A stretch of DNA of 64,000 nt from Jiangella muralis (GCF_001270745.1 NZ_KQ434758.1:238279-302278); one strand, 5' to 3'; positions 52,651-61,801 are shown, counted from the first letter of the stretch. Numbers and translations: made by a program. The notes: generated by a model not told the origin, from the sequence alone.

Positions 52651-52670
52651 GGGTTAACGCCCGGCTAAGG
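52651..52670 (-). promoter_or_regulatory. Response-regulator direct-repeat site 1 (PepSY gene)
   Basis: Read on the minus strand: CCTTAGCCGGGCGTTAACCC. CTTA and GTTA are 11 bp apart, as in OmpR-family regulator sites. Sixteen of 20 bases match the site at 56222-56249. A TAGGGC about 17 bp downstream could be the -10 of the PepSY promoter. The site overlaps the kinase stop codon. Confidence 0.6.
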
Positions 52671-53960
52671 GGTGTCCGGCCCGGTCCCGAGCTCGACGAC
52701 GACGGTGAGGCCGCCGCCCGCGGGGCCGTCCAGCCGGACGCCGCCGCCGGACTGCTCGGCCGTCCGGCGGACGATGTCCAGGCCCAGGCCGCTCGACCCG
52801 GACCCGCTGACGCCGCGCCGCAGCGCGCCGGTGGCCTGGCCGGACGGCAGCCCGGGCCCTTCGTCGGCGACGACCAGCCGGGCGCCGCCGCCGTCGCGCG
52901 GCTCCAGCCGCACCGTGAACGCCGTCCCGTTGGGGGTGTGCGCGAAGACGTTGCCGAGCAGCGCATCGACGCACGCTTCGAGGTCGCCGCGGGCCAGCGC
53001 GACCGGCAGCGGCCCGGGCGCGACGTCGACCGTCAGCTCGCGGTCGGTGTCCTCGGCGAGCACCGCCCAGAACGCGGCCCGCTCGCGCACCACGTCCGCC
53101 GCGTCCACCGTCACCGCCGACGGCGCCGCGCCGCGCCGCCGGGACTGCTGGATGACGTCGGTGACCGCCCGATCGACCGCGTCGACGTCGGCGACGATGC
53201 GCTCGGACTGCTCGCCGGCCGGCAGCGCCTCGGCGTCCATCCGCAAGGTCGTCAGCGGCGTCCGGACGCGGTGCGAGAGGTCGGCGATGGTCTCGCGCTC
53301 CTCGCGCAGCAGGTCGGTGATGCGACCGGCCAGCCCGTTCAGCGCCGTCGCGACGACGCCCAGCTCGCCCGGCGCGGACGGGTCGGCGCGCGCGTCCAGC
53401 TCACCGCGCCCGAGCCGATGCGAGACCGCCGCGAGATCGGTCGCGCCGCGCACCAGCCGCCGGCCGAGGCGGTCCGCGACCACCAGCCCGACCAGCAGCA
53501 ACGCGATGCCCAGCGCGGCCAGCGCCAGCCACGCGCGGGCGACGCCCTGGCGCAGCTCGGCGTCCGGGACGAAGGTGCGGATGACGCCGGCGCTGCCGTC
53601 CGGCCCGTCGACGGCGAACACGATCTCGCGGCCGCCGTCGGCCTCGGCGGAGGCGCTGGTGCTGCGTTCGGCCAGCTCGACCAGCGGCGACCGGTCCGCC
53701 TCGGCGCCGAGCCGCTCGCCGTCCGGCAGGAACACCGTCACGTCGAACCGGGACGTCGCGTCGACCTGGTCGACGGTGAGCGCCAGCGGGTCGCCCTGGG
53801 TGGTCGCGACCACCGAGGTCAGCGCCTGCGCCTCGACGGTGGCCGCCTGGACGGCGCGGTCGGCGGCGACGTTGCGGATCAGGAGCGCGAGCGGCACCAG
53901 GAACGCCACCAGGACCAGCGTCGTGGTGGCGGCGACGAGGACGAGGAGCCGGCGGCGCAC
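52665..53960 (-). CDS. Sensor histidine kinase
   Basis: 431 residues. Two membrane spans (LLVLVAATTTLVLVAFLVPL; WLALAALGIALLLVGLVVAD) flank an extracytoplasmic domain of about 100 residues; HAMP follows. The phosphoacceptor is in IADLSHRVRTPLTTLRMD, N box in ALLGNVFAHTPNGT, G boxes in VVADEGPGLPSG and GSSGLGLDIVRRT. GTG 53960, 4 bp after the regulator stop, so the pair is co-transcribed. Signal unknown; with the PepSY gene it resembles envelope-sensing systems. Confidence 0.93.
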   Translation of the reverse strand: MRRRLLVLVAATTTLVLVAFLVPLALLIRNVAADRAVQAATVEAQALTSVVATTQGDPLALTVDQVDATSRFDVTVFLPDGERLGAEADRSPLVELAERSTSASAEADGGREIVFAVDGPDGSAGVIRTFVPDAELRQGVARAWLALAALGIALLLVGLVVADRLGRRLVRGATDLAAVSHRLGRGELDARADPSAPGELGVVATALNGLAGRITDLLREERETIADLSHRVRTPLTTLRMDAEALPAGEQSERIVADVDAVDRAVTDVIQQSRRRGAAPSAVTVDAADVVRERAAFWAVLAEDTDRELTVDVAPGPLPVALARGDLEACVDALLGNVFAHTPNGTAFTVRLEPRDGGGARLVVADEGPGLPSGQATGALRRGVSGSGSSGLGLDIVRRTAEQSGGGVRLDGPAGGGLTVVVELGTGPDTP

Positions 53961-53964
53961 GCAT

Positions 53965-54648
53965 TCACCTTTCGGGCGCGGCCAGCCGCACCCCGACGCC
54001 GCGGACGGCGTGCAGGTAGCGGGGGTCCTGCGCGGTCTCGCCGAGCTTGCGGCGCAGCCAGGACAGGTGCACGTCGACGGTCTTGTCGGCGCCGCCGTAG
54101 GGGAGCTGCCAGACCTCCGTCAGCAGCTCGCGTTTGCTGACCACCTCGCCGGGGCGGGCGGCCAGGTAGTGCAGCAGGTCGAACTCGCGCGGCGTCAGGT
54201 CGAGCGCGTCGTCGTCGAGGGTGGCCTGCCGCGAGCGCGGGTCGATGCGCAGCCCGCCGACGGTGACCGCCTGGTCGCGCTGCTCCTCGGCGCCGCGCCG
54301 CAGCACCGCCCGGATGCGCGCGTCCAGCTGCGCGACGCCGAACGGCTTCGTCACGTAGTCGTCCGCCCCCGCGTCGAGGACGGCGACCACCTCACTCTCG
54401 TCGTCGCGCGCCGTCGCCACGATGACGGGGACGTCGCTGACGCCGCGGAGCATCCGCAGCATCGCCGTCCCGTCGAGATCCGGCAGCCCCAGATCCAGCA
54501 CGACGACGTCCGGCCGGTCGCCGACCGCCTGCTCCAGCCCCGTCATCGCCGTCGGCGCCGACCGCACGGCGTGGCCGCGCTCGGTCAGCCCGCGGATCAG
54601 CGCGGACCTGATCGTCGCATCGTCCTCGACGACGAGCACCTGGGCCAT
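53965..54648 (-). CDS. OmpR-family response regulator
   Basis: 227 residues. Receiver: acidic pocket EDDATIR, phosphoacceptor Asp in VVVLDLGLPDLDG, Thr in VIVATARDD and Lys in DYVTKPF. C-terminal winged helix: LTPREFDLLHYLAARPGEVV, TVDVHLSWLRRKLGE, LHAVRGVGVRL. ATG 54648. CTTA-type 11-bp direct repeats at 52651, 54863 and 56222 are likely targets. A palindromic element (54661-54823) lies 12 bp upstream of the ATG, inside what would be the leader. Confidence 0.94.
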   Translation of the reverse strand: MAQVLVVEDDATIRSALIRGLTERGHAVRSAPTAMTGLEQAVGDRPDVVVLDLGLPDLDGTAMLRMLRGVSDVPVIVATARDDESEVVAVLDAGADDYVTKPFGVAQLDARIRAVLRRGAEEQRDQAVTVGGLRIDPRSRQATLDDDALDLTPREFDLLHYLAARPGEVVSKRELLTEVWQLPYGGADKTVDVHLSWLRRKLGETAQDPRYLHAVRGVGVRLAAPER

Positions 54649-54660
54649 GCCGACGACCCT

Positions 54661-54823
54661 AGGGGGTGGCTGACGGATATTGGTGGATGCGGGCGGCGTC
54701 CAGTCGTCGGTCCAGCAAGGCGGAGGAGGAGTTCGATGCGGAGCCATCGAGCGACGACGACAACGCAGCTGGTCGGCGTCTGGGCGTCGATCCGCGCCGC
54801 CGAAGATCCGTCAGCCACCCCCT
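54661..54823. repeat. Structured palindromic element, copy 2 (leader of the response regulator)
   Basis: Perfect 18-bp outer arms (54661-54678, 54806-54823) enclose 127 bp that share conserved blocks with copy 1: GGCGTCCAG, GCAAGGCGGAGGAGGAG, AACGCAGC and CTGGGCGTC, with GGCGTCCAG able to pair with CTGGGCGTC. The internal hairpin is CGATG-CGGAGC-CATCG, against CATAG-CGGTGC-CTATG in copy 1, so both sides changed together. The outer stem has no similarity to copy 1. It lies 3' of the pyruvyltransferase gene and 5' of the regulator gene. Confidence 0.8.
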
Positions 54824-54862
54824 GGGGCACCGGCCCCGTCACTCCGGCCCGATTGCCCGTCC

Positions 54863-54890
54863 GTTGAGGTCGCCTTAGGCGTCCCTTAAC
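54863..54890. promoter_or_regulatory. Response-regulator direct-repeat site 2
   Basis: Contains CCTTAG-N5-CCTTAAC; 25 of its 28 bases match 56222-56249. CTTA repeats are 11 bp apart. It overlaps the stop codon of the pyruvyltransferase gene and lies about 215 bp upstream of the response regulator, facing away from it. Autoregulation is possible, or an antisense promoter. Confidence 0.5.
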
Positions 54891-56064
54891 CGCCGAGGGC
54901 GCGCTCCAGGAAGCGGCGGGACCGGTCGCGCTCGCGGCCGAGCACCTCGTCGACCTTGGTCCAGTCGATACCGTCGGCGAGCCTCTCGTCGCTCAGCTCG
55001 CTGGACGACGTGATCAGCCGGTCCTCCAGCCCGAACAGGCCCAGCAGCGACTTGAACCTCGTCAGCCCGCGGTTGCCGTTCGCGTACACGACGAACGGCT
55101 TGCGGAAGAGGATGGCGAAGACGCTGCCGTGGAAGGAGTCGGTCACGACGAAGCTCGCGTCGCGGAATCCGCGCAACCACGACTCGACCGGAGGAACCAC
55201 GATCGAATCGAGGGTCGTCCGGTTCGGCCCGTCCGTCTCGATGCCGATGGGGACGGCGTAGTTCAGCCGCTCGGCGACCTTGCCGATCTCGATGCCGGCG
55301 ACCTCCGTACCGGTGAGCGCCGCTGCCTTCCCGACCACCCGGTTCTTGTCGTCGTCGGGGTCGAGGACATAGGTGAAGACCCGCCCCTCACCCGGCACCG
55401 CGTCGTCGCCCATGACGTCCGCGTAATCCGGCGGGTCGAGCAGCATCGTCGGGTCGAGCACCTGCTCGGCGCCCACCCCCAGGTGATCGCGGCACAGGGC
55501 GACCCCGCTCTGCTCGCGCACCGACACGCCGTCGAAGCGCTGGAGCAACTCGGCACAGCGCCGGGTCTGGCTGTCGGAGAACTCCCACTCGTCGACGCCG
55601 AAGGACGGGGCGTAGGACAACCGCTTCACGTCCCAGTGCTCCGCGAACGAGAAGAAGACACTGTCGAACGAGTGCGCCGCCACGATCTCGTAGGCGGGCC
55701 GCCAGATCTGGTCGCTCCCGACCAGCAGCGCGTCGAACCCGTCCGACGCACGCAGCTCGGACATCGCCACCGTCTGTCCGACGAACCGGTCGACGAATCG
55801 CTGCGTGTTCTCGCGCGTCCGGCGCACGAGGTCGTCGCGCGCCGTCATGCCACGCGCGGAGAACGTCCCCTTCAGCCGGTACGACGTGCGCATGCCGTCG
55901 ACGTAGCCGAGCGGCTTGCGTGCGGGCGGAAATCTCGGCCAGCCGTCCCGGTCGATGAACCAGACCTCGTGGCCCTGCCGTTCCAGCACCCGCTTCAGCG
56001 CGAACGCCTGAACCATTCCGCCGTAGTTGACGTTCAGCGGAAGGGTGATGATCCCGACCTTCAT
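54886..56064 (-). CDS. Polysaccharide pyruvyl transferase family protein
   Basis: 392 residues: MKVGIITLPLNVNYGGMVQA is the family start, with LLVGSDQIWRPAYE, SYAPSFGVDEW and the C-terminal SFVVTDSFHGSVFAILFRKP, giving the two-domain GT-B-like fold. The family adds pyruvate ketals from PEP to sugars of capsular or cell-wall glycans, although distant members have other roles. ATG 56064 with AGAGGAG upstream. No other glycan genes are adjacent and GC is lower than in neighbours, so it may be a transferred gene. Confidence 0.87.
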   Translation of the reverse strand: MKVGIITLPLNVNYGGMVQAFALKRVLERQGHEVWFIDRDGWPRFPPARKPLGYVDGMRTSYRLKGTFSARGMTARDDLVRRTRENTQRFVDRFVGQTVAMSELRASDGFDALLVGSDQIWRPAYEIVAAHSFDSVFFSFAEHWDVKRLSYAPSFGVDEWEFSDSQTRRCAELLQRFDGVSVREQSGVALCRDHLGVGAEQVLDPTMLLDPPDYADVMGDDAVPGEGRVFTYVLDPDDDKNRVVGKAAALTGTEVAGIEIGKVAERLNYAVPIGIETDGPNRTTLDSIVVPPVESWLRGFRDASFVVTDSFHGSVFAILFRKPFVVYANGNRGLTRFKSLLGLFGLEDRLITSSSELSDERLADGIDWTKVDEVLGRERDRSRRFLERALGG

Positions 56065-56162
56065 GGCGCTCCTCTTCGATTCCGCCGAACCGATGGTCGT
56101 GCGAACCTAGCAAGCGCGGTGCCGGGCGGGGAGTTGGCTTGTTCAGCCGCCCGGCCCAGCGA

Positions 56163-56180
56163 ATGAAACGCAGGTTTCAT
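56163..56180. promoter_or_regulatory. Palindrome in the divergent promoter of the pyruvyltransferase gene
   Basis: ATGAAAC-GCAG-GTTTCAT: perfect 7-bp arms in an AT-rich patch, 99 bp upstream of the pyruvyltransferase start. Possible operator of an unknown regulator. Confidence 0.4.
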
Positions 56181-56221
56181 GAATTGAATCATGGCTGCGG
56201 CGGGGTCGCCAGCATGCCCGC

Positions 56222-56249
56222 GTTGACCTCGCCTTAGCCGTCCCTTAAC
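56222..56249 (+). promoter_or_regulatory. Response-regulator direct-repeat site 3 (small membrane protein gene)
   Basis: Contains CCTTAGCCGTCCCTTAACC, two CTTA units 11 bp apart. A CATAGT 11 bp downstream is a plausible -10, placing the repeat at -35 as for an activated promoter, 24 bp before the ATG at 56274. Confidence 0.6.
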
Positions 56250-56273
56250 CCGGGCGCCGGGCATAGTGGGGCC

Positions 56274-56807
56274 ATGACGAGTCCGAGGGTCGTGCGCGTG
56301 GGCACCGGCGTGCTGCTGTGGCTCGCCGCCGCGGCCGGCGCGACGGCCGTCGGCATGGCGGCGGTCGGCATGATCGGCAGCGACATCTTCGGCTCCAGCC
56401 AGGAACCGCTCACCCAGGCGGAGGTCGAGCAGCGTCTCGCCGCACCCGCCACCGGCCCGACGACCGGCCCGACCAGCGACCCGTCGGCCGAGACGGTCGA
56501 CCCCGGCACGCCGTCCGCCGACCCGACGGCGACGCCGTCCACCACCACGACTCCCCCGCCGCAGCCCGCCCGGCGGGTCGTCGACGCGCTCAGCACCGGC
56601 ACGGTGACCGCGCAGTGCAACGCCGACGGCACCATCCAGGTCCTCGGTGTCGTCCCCGCCCAGGGCTACGAGGCGGACTTCGACGACGACGAGGCCGACG
56701 ACCACCCGAAGATCACGTTCGAGAGCGATGCCACCGAGGTCGAGGTCCGCCTGCGCTGCGTCGGCGGCGTCGTCACGGACGAGATCGAGCAGAAGACCGC
56801 GGACTGA
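56274..56807 (+). CDS. Membrane-anchored extracytoplasmic protein, function unknown
   Basis: 177 residues. One N-terminal membrane segment (VGTGVLLWLAAAAGATAVGM), a Thr/Pro/Ser linker (about 60-105), then a compact C-terminal domain with two Cys (VTAQCNADGTIQV, VRLRCVGGVVTD) and an acidic patch DFDDDEADDH. The acidic extracellular part recalls the PepSY protein encoded at 52073, and both genes carry the same upstream direct repeat. It is probably an envelope protein of the same regulon. No family assigned. Confidence 0.72.
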   Translation: MTSPRVVRVGTGVLLWLAAAAGATAVGMAAVGMIGSDIFGSSQEPLTQAEVEQRLAAPATGPTTGPTSDPSAETVDPGTPSADPTATPSTTTTPPPQPARRVVDALSTGTVTAQCNADGTIQVLGVVPAQGYEADFDDDEADDHPKITFESDATEVEVRLRCVGGVVTDEIEQKTAD

Positions 56808-56823
56808 CCGCCCGCGGTCGGCG

Positions 56824-57279
56824 TCAGCACCGAGCGTTCAGGGACGACCGCCCCGGGAGCAGGCCCAGTTGCCGCAGCTGTGCGGCGACGTCGACGACAC
56901 CCCAGCCCTCGACGATCCGGCCGTCGGCGAAGCGGAAGATGAAGATCTCGTTCCAGCTGATCGATCGACCAGTCGCCGGGATACCCATGTACTCACCGCG
57001 GTGGGTGCCCGTGACCCGCTGCCGGCTGACGACGCGGTCGCCCTCGGCGAGCACGTCCTCGGCCGAGATCTGCAGGTCGGGGTAGGCGTCGTGCAGCCGC
57101 CGGTACACCTCCTTGATCGCCTCCGCCCCGGTCACGTCGGCCGCGGGCAGCGGCGTCCCGCTGGTCACGTCCGGGTCGAACACCTCGTCGATCGTCGACG
57201 CGATCACGTCGGCGTCGCGCGTGTTGCTGGCGGCGAGCAACCGCAGGTAGCTGGCCTTGTTCGCGTCTTCGGTGGTCAT
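56824..57279 (-). CDS. SnoaL-like / ester cyclase family protein
   Basis: 151 residues of NTF2-like fold: IASTIDEVFDPDVTSGTPLP, AIKEVYRRLHDAYPDLQISA, VVSRQRVTGTHRGEYMGIPA and WNEIFIFRFADGRIVEGWGV are typical of SnoaL-like polyketide cyclase relatives. ATG 57279 is chosen because GAGGAG lies 6 bp upstream; ATG 57285 would abut the ribosome site. Many such proteins have no known substrate. Convergent with the small membrane-protein gene. Confidence 0.87.
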   Translation of the reverse strand: MTTEDANKASYLRLLAASNTRDADVIASTIDEVFDPDVTSGTPLPAADVTGAEAIKEVYRRLHDAYPDLQISAEDVLAEGDRVVSRQRVTGTHRGEYMGIPATGRSISWNEIFIFRFADGRIVEGWGVVDVAAQLRQLGLLPGRSSLNARC

Positions 57280-57377
57280 GTGCATCTCCTCGAGAAGTCC
57301 TGGCGCTCACTCAGGAGACGAACCAGTACCGGCTCAGGGGACAGCCGGGCGCCGGCCACGCCGGCGCCGAGTCGTGC

Positions 57378-58778
57378 CTAGATGTTGATCGGATGACCCG
57401 AGATGCCGTGGATCGCTTCCTTGACCGCCTCGGACAGCGTCGGGTGGGCGTGGATGTTGCGGCCGACCTCGTCGGCGGTGAGGTCCCAGAGCTGGGCCAG
57501 GGTGAGCTCGGGCAGCAGCTCCGTGACGTCCGGGCCGATCAGGTGGGCGCCGAGCAGCTCGTTGTGCTCGGCGTCGGCGATGATCTTGACGAAGCCGACG
57601 GGGTCGCCGAGGCCGTGCGCCTTGCCGTTGGCCATGAACGGGAACTTCGAGACCTTGATCTCGTGGCCGAGCTTCCTGGCCTGCTCCTCGGTGTAGCCGA
57701 AGCTGGCGACCTGCGGCTGGCAGTAGGTGGCCCGCGGGATCATGGCGTAGTCGACGGGCATGGTGTCGGCGCCGGCGATGGTCTCGGCCGCGATGATGGC
57801 CATGGCCTCGGCGGCGTGCGCGAGCAGCAGCTTGCCGGTGACGTCGCCGATGGCGTAGATGCTGGGGACGTTCGTGCGCAGGTACTCGTCGACCTCGATG
57901 GCGCCGCGCTCGGTGAGCCGGACGCCGATCTTGTCGAGGCCGTAGCCGTCGACCCGCGGGGCGAAGCCGATGGCCTGCAGGACCTTGTCGGCCTCGATGA
58001 CCTCCTGCTTGTCGCCGGACGACACCGTGACGCGCACGACGTCGCCGGAGTCGTCGATCGACTCGACCCGGGTGGAGGTGCGGACGTCGACGCCGAGCTT
58101 CTTGTACTGGCGGGCCAGTTCCTTGGAGACCTCGGGGTCCTCGAGCGGCAGCATGCGGTCGAGGAACTCGATGATGGTGACCTCGACGCCGTAGTTGGCC
58201 ATGACGTAGCCGAACTCGACGCCGATGGCGCCGGCGCCCGCGATGACGACGCGGCGGGGCAGCTCGCTCTCGAGGATCTGCTCCTCGTACGTGACGACCC
58301 GCTCGCTCAGCGACGTCCCGGGCAGGAGGCGGGTCGTGGCGCCGGCGGCGACGATGCAGTGCTCGAACGTGACCGTCTCGCTGCCGCCGTCGTTCAGGCG
58401 GACGTCGAGCGTGGTGGCGTCGGTGAACGTCCCCCACCCGTCGAACTCGGTGATCTTGTTCTTCTTCATCAGGTAGTGCACGCCCTTGACGCGGCCGTCG
58501 GCGACGGTGCGGCTGCGCTCGTACGCCTTCGAGTAGTCGGCCTTGACCTCACCCTCGAAAACCAGCCCGAAGGTGTCGGCCTGGTTCTTGACGATGTGGG
58601 CCAGCTCCGCGTTGCGCAGCAGCGCCTTGCTCGGGATGCAGCCCACGTTGAGGCAGACGCCGCCCCAGTACTTGGACTCCACGACGGCGACGGACTTGCC
58701 CAGCTGGGCCGCACGGACGGCTGCGGTGTACCCGCCGGGGCCGGCGCCCAGGACGACGACATCGAAGTGCGCACTCAT
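57378..58778 (-). CDS. lpdA: Dihydrolipoyl dehydrogenase
   Basis: 466 residues: FAD motif [20 protein letters not shown], redox disulfide [16 protein letters not shown] motif [18 protein letters not shown], second FAD site [17 protein letters not shown] and catalytic HAHPTLSEA. It regenerates lipoamide in pyruvate, 2-oxoglutarate and branched-chain 2-oxoacid dehydrogenases or the glycine cleavage system. ATG 58778. Complex partners are not in the window, so this is probably the housekeeping E3. Confidence 0.95.
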   Translation of the reverse strand: MSAHFDVVVLGAGPGGYTAAVRAAQLGKSVAVVESKYWGGVCLNVGCIPSKALLRNAELAHIVKNQADTFGLVFEGEVKADYSKAYERSRTVADGRVKGVHYLMKKNKITEFDGWGTFTDATTLDVRLNDGGSETVTFEHCIVAAGATTRLLPGTSLSERVVTYEEQILESELPRRVVIAGAGAIGVEFGYVMANYGVEVTIIEFLDRMLPLEDPEVSKELARQYKKLGVDVRTSTRVESIDDSGDVVRVTVSSGDKQEVIEADKVLQAIGFAPRVDGYGLDKIGVRLTERGAIEVDEYLRTNVPSIYAIGDVTGKLLLAHAAEAMAIIAAETIAGADTMPVDYAMIPRATYCQPQVASFGYTEEQARKLGHEIKVSKFPFMANGKAHGLGDPVGFVKIIADAEHNELLGAHLIGPDVTELLPELTLAQLWDLTADEVGRNIHAHPTLSEAVKEAIHGISGHPINI

Positions 58779-58863
58779 GATGGACAGCCTAGATGCCCCA
58801 TCGCGCTGCGATGACACAGTCGTGAAGCCGATGTGAATCCACCTCGGTATTCACTGAGATGTT

Positions 58864-59118
58864 GTGAACGACACCACTCGGGCCGACCTCGAAAGGCTGC
58901 AGATCCAGGTCGGCCGGATCATCGGCGACCTCAAGGCGGCACTCGACGCACCGCTGGCGATCATGGCGTCAGGTGAGGCGTGGACCGGGACGCGGGCCGA
59001 CGGCTTCGGGACGTCCCTGGACATCCACAAGGGCATCCTCCAGAAGGCCGCCGACACCATCGACGGCGACCTCGATGCCGCCGTGGCCGCGGCCCCCGCG
59101 GAGGAGGTGCCGGCATGA
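58864..59118 (+). CDS. WXG100-like small helical protein
   Basis: 84 residues, almost all helical. A central GEAWTGTRADGFGTSLDIHK contains W-x-G at the helical turn expected of ESX/type VII WXG100-superfamily proteins, and the length is close to 100. The start is GTG 58864. The stop overlaps the next gene by 4 bp, so the small protein and the large one are made together, as for type VII chaperone/effector pairs. No ESX machinery genes are nearby. Confidence 0.7.
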   Translation: MNDTTRADLERLQIQVGRIIGDLKAALDAPLAIMASGEAWTGTRADGFGTSLDIHKGILQKAADTIDGDLDAAVAAAPAEEVPA

Positions 59119-61040
59119 CGACGTTCTCCTCCGTCTCGGTGACCGGCCTCGAGGACCTCGTCGCCAAGCTCCAGATCACCCGGCGCGAGCTCGACGACTT
59201 CCTCGGCTACACCACCGAGCGTTCGGTCCGGGCGGACATGAACCGGCTGGACGTGACGTCGACCGGCTTCGACGACCTGGCCGTCGTCCACGAATGGGTC
59301 GAGTCGGCGCTGCAGCAGACGCAGCGCCGGCTGGGGCTGGCCCGCGCGCTGGAGCACCAGCAGCCGAACTCCCCCATGGTCCAGCTCGCGGAGAACGAGG
59401 TGACCGACCTCGACCCCGGACTGGCCGAGCAGCAGGGCCGCGAACTCGCCACCAAGTTCGAGGAGTCCGGCGAGGTCGACGCGGAGCTGATGGAGGAGTT
59501 CGAGCAGCTCGCGTACGACCCGGACGCGATGGCCGCGTTCTACGCCGAGCTCGGCCCGGAGATGGCGGCGCGGCTGGCCGCGTCGATGGGCATGCCGGAG
59601 TCCGGCGTCGGCGAGAACGCCCAGCACTACCTGGAGCTGCTGAGCATCGGCCTGGGCACCGCGATGATGGACGACACCCCGCCCGAAGGCATGAGCGACT
59701 TCAGCGAGTTCGGGCTGGCGACGGACGATCCGCAGGTCGCCTGGGGCCGGCTGGCGCTGCTGCAGTACGGCGATTTCTCCGACCAGCAGGCGTTCGTCGA
59801 GCAGACCGTGAACGGGACGGCACTCGACGCGTTCGCCGACAAGGACTGGGCCGATCCCAGCAACATCTCCACCAAGACCCTCGGCAGCGGCGACACCGCG
59901 GTCGGCCTGACGGAGGACATCGGCGCGCTGGCGTTCGACACGCTCGCCCGGTATCCCGAGCTGGCCACGAAGGTGCTGTCGGAGCAGGACATCTCGGTCA
60001 AGGAGATGACGCACCGCGTCTATGCGGCGGCGGGCGACCCCGCTCAGCGCGCCGACCTGGCCGACAGCTTCGGCCTGGCCATCGAGGCCGCCACCGGATC
60101 GCAGGGCGACCCGCCGAACACCGAGCACACGCCGGAGCAGGCGGCGCTGGCGTTCGAGTTCATCACCGGCTCGGCCGACCACGAGCAGATCCCGCCGGTG
60201 ATCAAGGACACGACCGCCCGCGTCGCGGCGGCGTACGTGGACGAGATGGTGTCCGGCTCGTTCATCGACGGCGGCGAGATGTCCGGCGACCGGGGCTCGT
60301 CGATGACCGGGATACCGGAGGACTTCCCGCAGGGCACCGGCCTGAGCCCGGACTTCTACCTCAGCCCGAGGGCCGTGCACCGCTTCCTCGGCGGCTTCCA
60401 GGACCAGATCGAGTACTCCGCGCCATTCGAGGTCGCGGTCGAGTCGCTCTACAACAGCTCCCTCGCCGACGCGATCGCCGCCGACCAGGCCGACGGCGGC
60501 GACCGGGTGAACGACGTCATGAGCCTGTTCGGCGCCGCTGCCACGCTGTACTTCGAGGGCCAGCGGGAGCACGCCGCCGACTTCGACGCGCGGGAGGAGG
60601 CGCGCAAGGGCGCCGTCGCGAAGATCTTCACCGAGGGCGCCGGCGTGGTGTTGCCCCCCGGCGTCGGCTTCTGGCTGCTCCACCAGGGCGTCGGCGGGAA
60701 GCTCGACGAGTGGGCGAAGAGCACGAACACCGAGGGCGCAGTGATCGCCGAGAGCACCGACGCGGCGCAGCTGCGCTGGTACATGACGGTGCACGCGATG
60801 ATCGGCAACGGTGTCGGCTCCACGCCCGAGGCGCACGTGATGGACTCCGCGCCGGCGTCGATCAAGGGACCGTACGGAGAACTGCTGCCGATGGACCAGA
60901 TCTACGGCGACCCGGAACTGCGCCGGCAGTTCATGGACTGGGTCCAGAGCGTCCCCGCCCTGGACGACATGTCCGACGCCGGAACGGACGCCTGGGACAG
61001 CGGCTGGCAGGGGGCGCAGACGTTCCTCGGCCGGACCTGA
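59115..61040 (+). CDS. Large helical protein, putative type VII-linked substrate
   Basis: 641 residues, no signal peptide. The N-terminal about 100 residues are helical (VTGLEDLVAKLQITRRELDD, VVHEWVESALQQTQRRL); the middle is acidic and helical, with segments such as YDPDAMAAFYAELGPEMAAR and LFGAAATLYFEGQREHAADF; a short hydrophobic patch VVLPPGVGFWLLHQGVGG is near 540. No catalytic motif recognised. The arrangement with a WXG100-like partner suggests an exported or toxin-type protein, but this is inference. Convergent with nucS. Confidence 0.75.
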   Translation: MTTFSSVSVTGLEDLVAKLQITRRELDDFLGYTTERSVRADMNRLDVTSTGFDDLAVVHEWVESALQQTQRRLGLARALEHQQPNSPMVQLAENEVTDLDPGLAEQQGRELATKFEESGEVDAELMEEFEQLAYDPDAMAAFYAELGPEMAARLAASMGMPESGVGENAQHYLELLSIGLGTAMMDDTPPEGMSDFSEFGLATDDPQVAWGRLALLQYGDFSDQQAFVEQTVNGTALDAFADKDWADPSNISTKTLGSGDTAVGLTEDIGALAFDTLARYPELATKVLSEQDISVKEMTHRVYAAAGDPAQRADLADSFGLAIEAATGSQGDPPNTEHTPEQAALAFEFITGSADHEQIPPVIKDTTARVAAAYVDEMVSGSFIDGGEMSGDRGSSMTGIPEDFPQGTGLSPDFYLSPRAVHRFLGGFQDQIEYSAPFEVAVESLYNSSLADAIAADQADGGDRVNDVMSLFGAAATLYFEGQREHAADFDAREEARKGAVAKIFTEGAGVVLPPGVGFWLLHQGVGGKLDEWAKSTNTEGAVIAESTDAAQLRWYMTVHAMIGNGVGSTPEAHVMDSAPASIKGPYGELLPMDQIYGDPELRRQFMDWVQSVPALDDMSDAGTDAWDSGWQGAQTFLGRT

Positions 61041-61049
61041 CCGCGGCCG

Positions 61050-61739
61050 TCAGAACAGCCGCGACGTGGGGTCGTCGACGCCGCGGAGGGCGTCGTAGTC
61101 GACGGTGAGGCAGGTGATGCCGCGGTCGACGGCGAGGGTGCGGGCCTGCGGTTTGATCTCCTGCGCCGCGAACACGCCGCGCACCGGTGCGAGCAGCGGG
61201 TCGCGGTTGAGCAGGTCGAGGTAGCGGGTGAGCTGCTCGACGCCGTCGATCTCGCCGCGCCGTTTGACCTCGACGGCGACGGCGACGCCCTGCTCGTCGC
61301 GGCAGAGGAGGTCGACCGGGCCGATCGGCGTCGGGTACTCCCGGCGCACCAGCCGCCAGCCGGACCCGAACGTCTCGACCTGCTCGGCCAGCAGCACCTG
61401 CAGGTGCGCCTCGACGCCGTCCTTGACCAGGCCGGGGTCGACGCCGAGGTCGTGGCTGGAGTCGTGCAGGACCTCGTGCAGGCTGATCACCAGGCGGTCG
61501 TCGGTCTTGCCGTTCTGCACCGTCCACACCGCCTCGATGCCGTCCTCGTCCGGCTCGGGGTCGCGGACGGTGAGCGTGCAGGGCGGGCTCATCCAGTTCA
61601 GCGGCTTGTACGAGCCGCCGTCGGAGTGCACCAGCACGCTGCCGTCGGCCTTCACCATGATGACGCGGGTGGCGGGCGGGAGGTGGGCGGTCAACCGGCC
61701 GGCGTAGTCGACCTGGCAGCGCGCGATGACGATCCTCAC
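61050..61739 (-). CDS. nucS: Mismatch-specific endonuclease NucS
   Basis: 229 residues. The N-terminal dimerisation domain starts [20 protein letters not shown]. The C-terminal nuclease domain has [20 protein letters not shown] then VKRRG, containing the D, E-x-K catalytic residues of RecB-like enzymes; [14 protein letters not shown] and [16 protein letters not shown] follow. NucS performs the non-canonical mismatch repair of actinobacteria that lack MutS/MutL, working with the sliding clamp. GTG 61739. A few C-terminal residues (DDPTSRLF) resemble the clamp-binding tail. Confidence 0.95.
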   Translation of the reverse strand: MRIVIARCQVDYAGRLTAHLPPATRVIMVKADGSVLVHSDGGSYKPLNWMSPPCTLTVRDPEPDEDGIEAVWTVQNGKTDDRLVISLHEVLHDSSHDLGVDPGLVKDGVEAHLQVLLAEQVETFGSGWRLVRREYPTPIGPVDLLCRDEQGVAVAVEVKRRGEIDGVEQLTRYLDLLNRDPLLAPVRGVFAAQEIKPQARTLAVDRGITCLTVDYDALRGVDDPTSRLF

Positions 61740-61801
61740 CGCCCGAACTCTAGACGGCGTAGCGTGCTGAACACACGCACAACGACGTGCGGAGGGCCCT
61801 C

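Noticed and set aside
54666..54878. Small plus-strand ORF through palindromic element copy 2
   Set aside because: The frame is probably an echo of the conserved core; no promoter or ribosome site, and it ends in non-conserved sequence.
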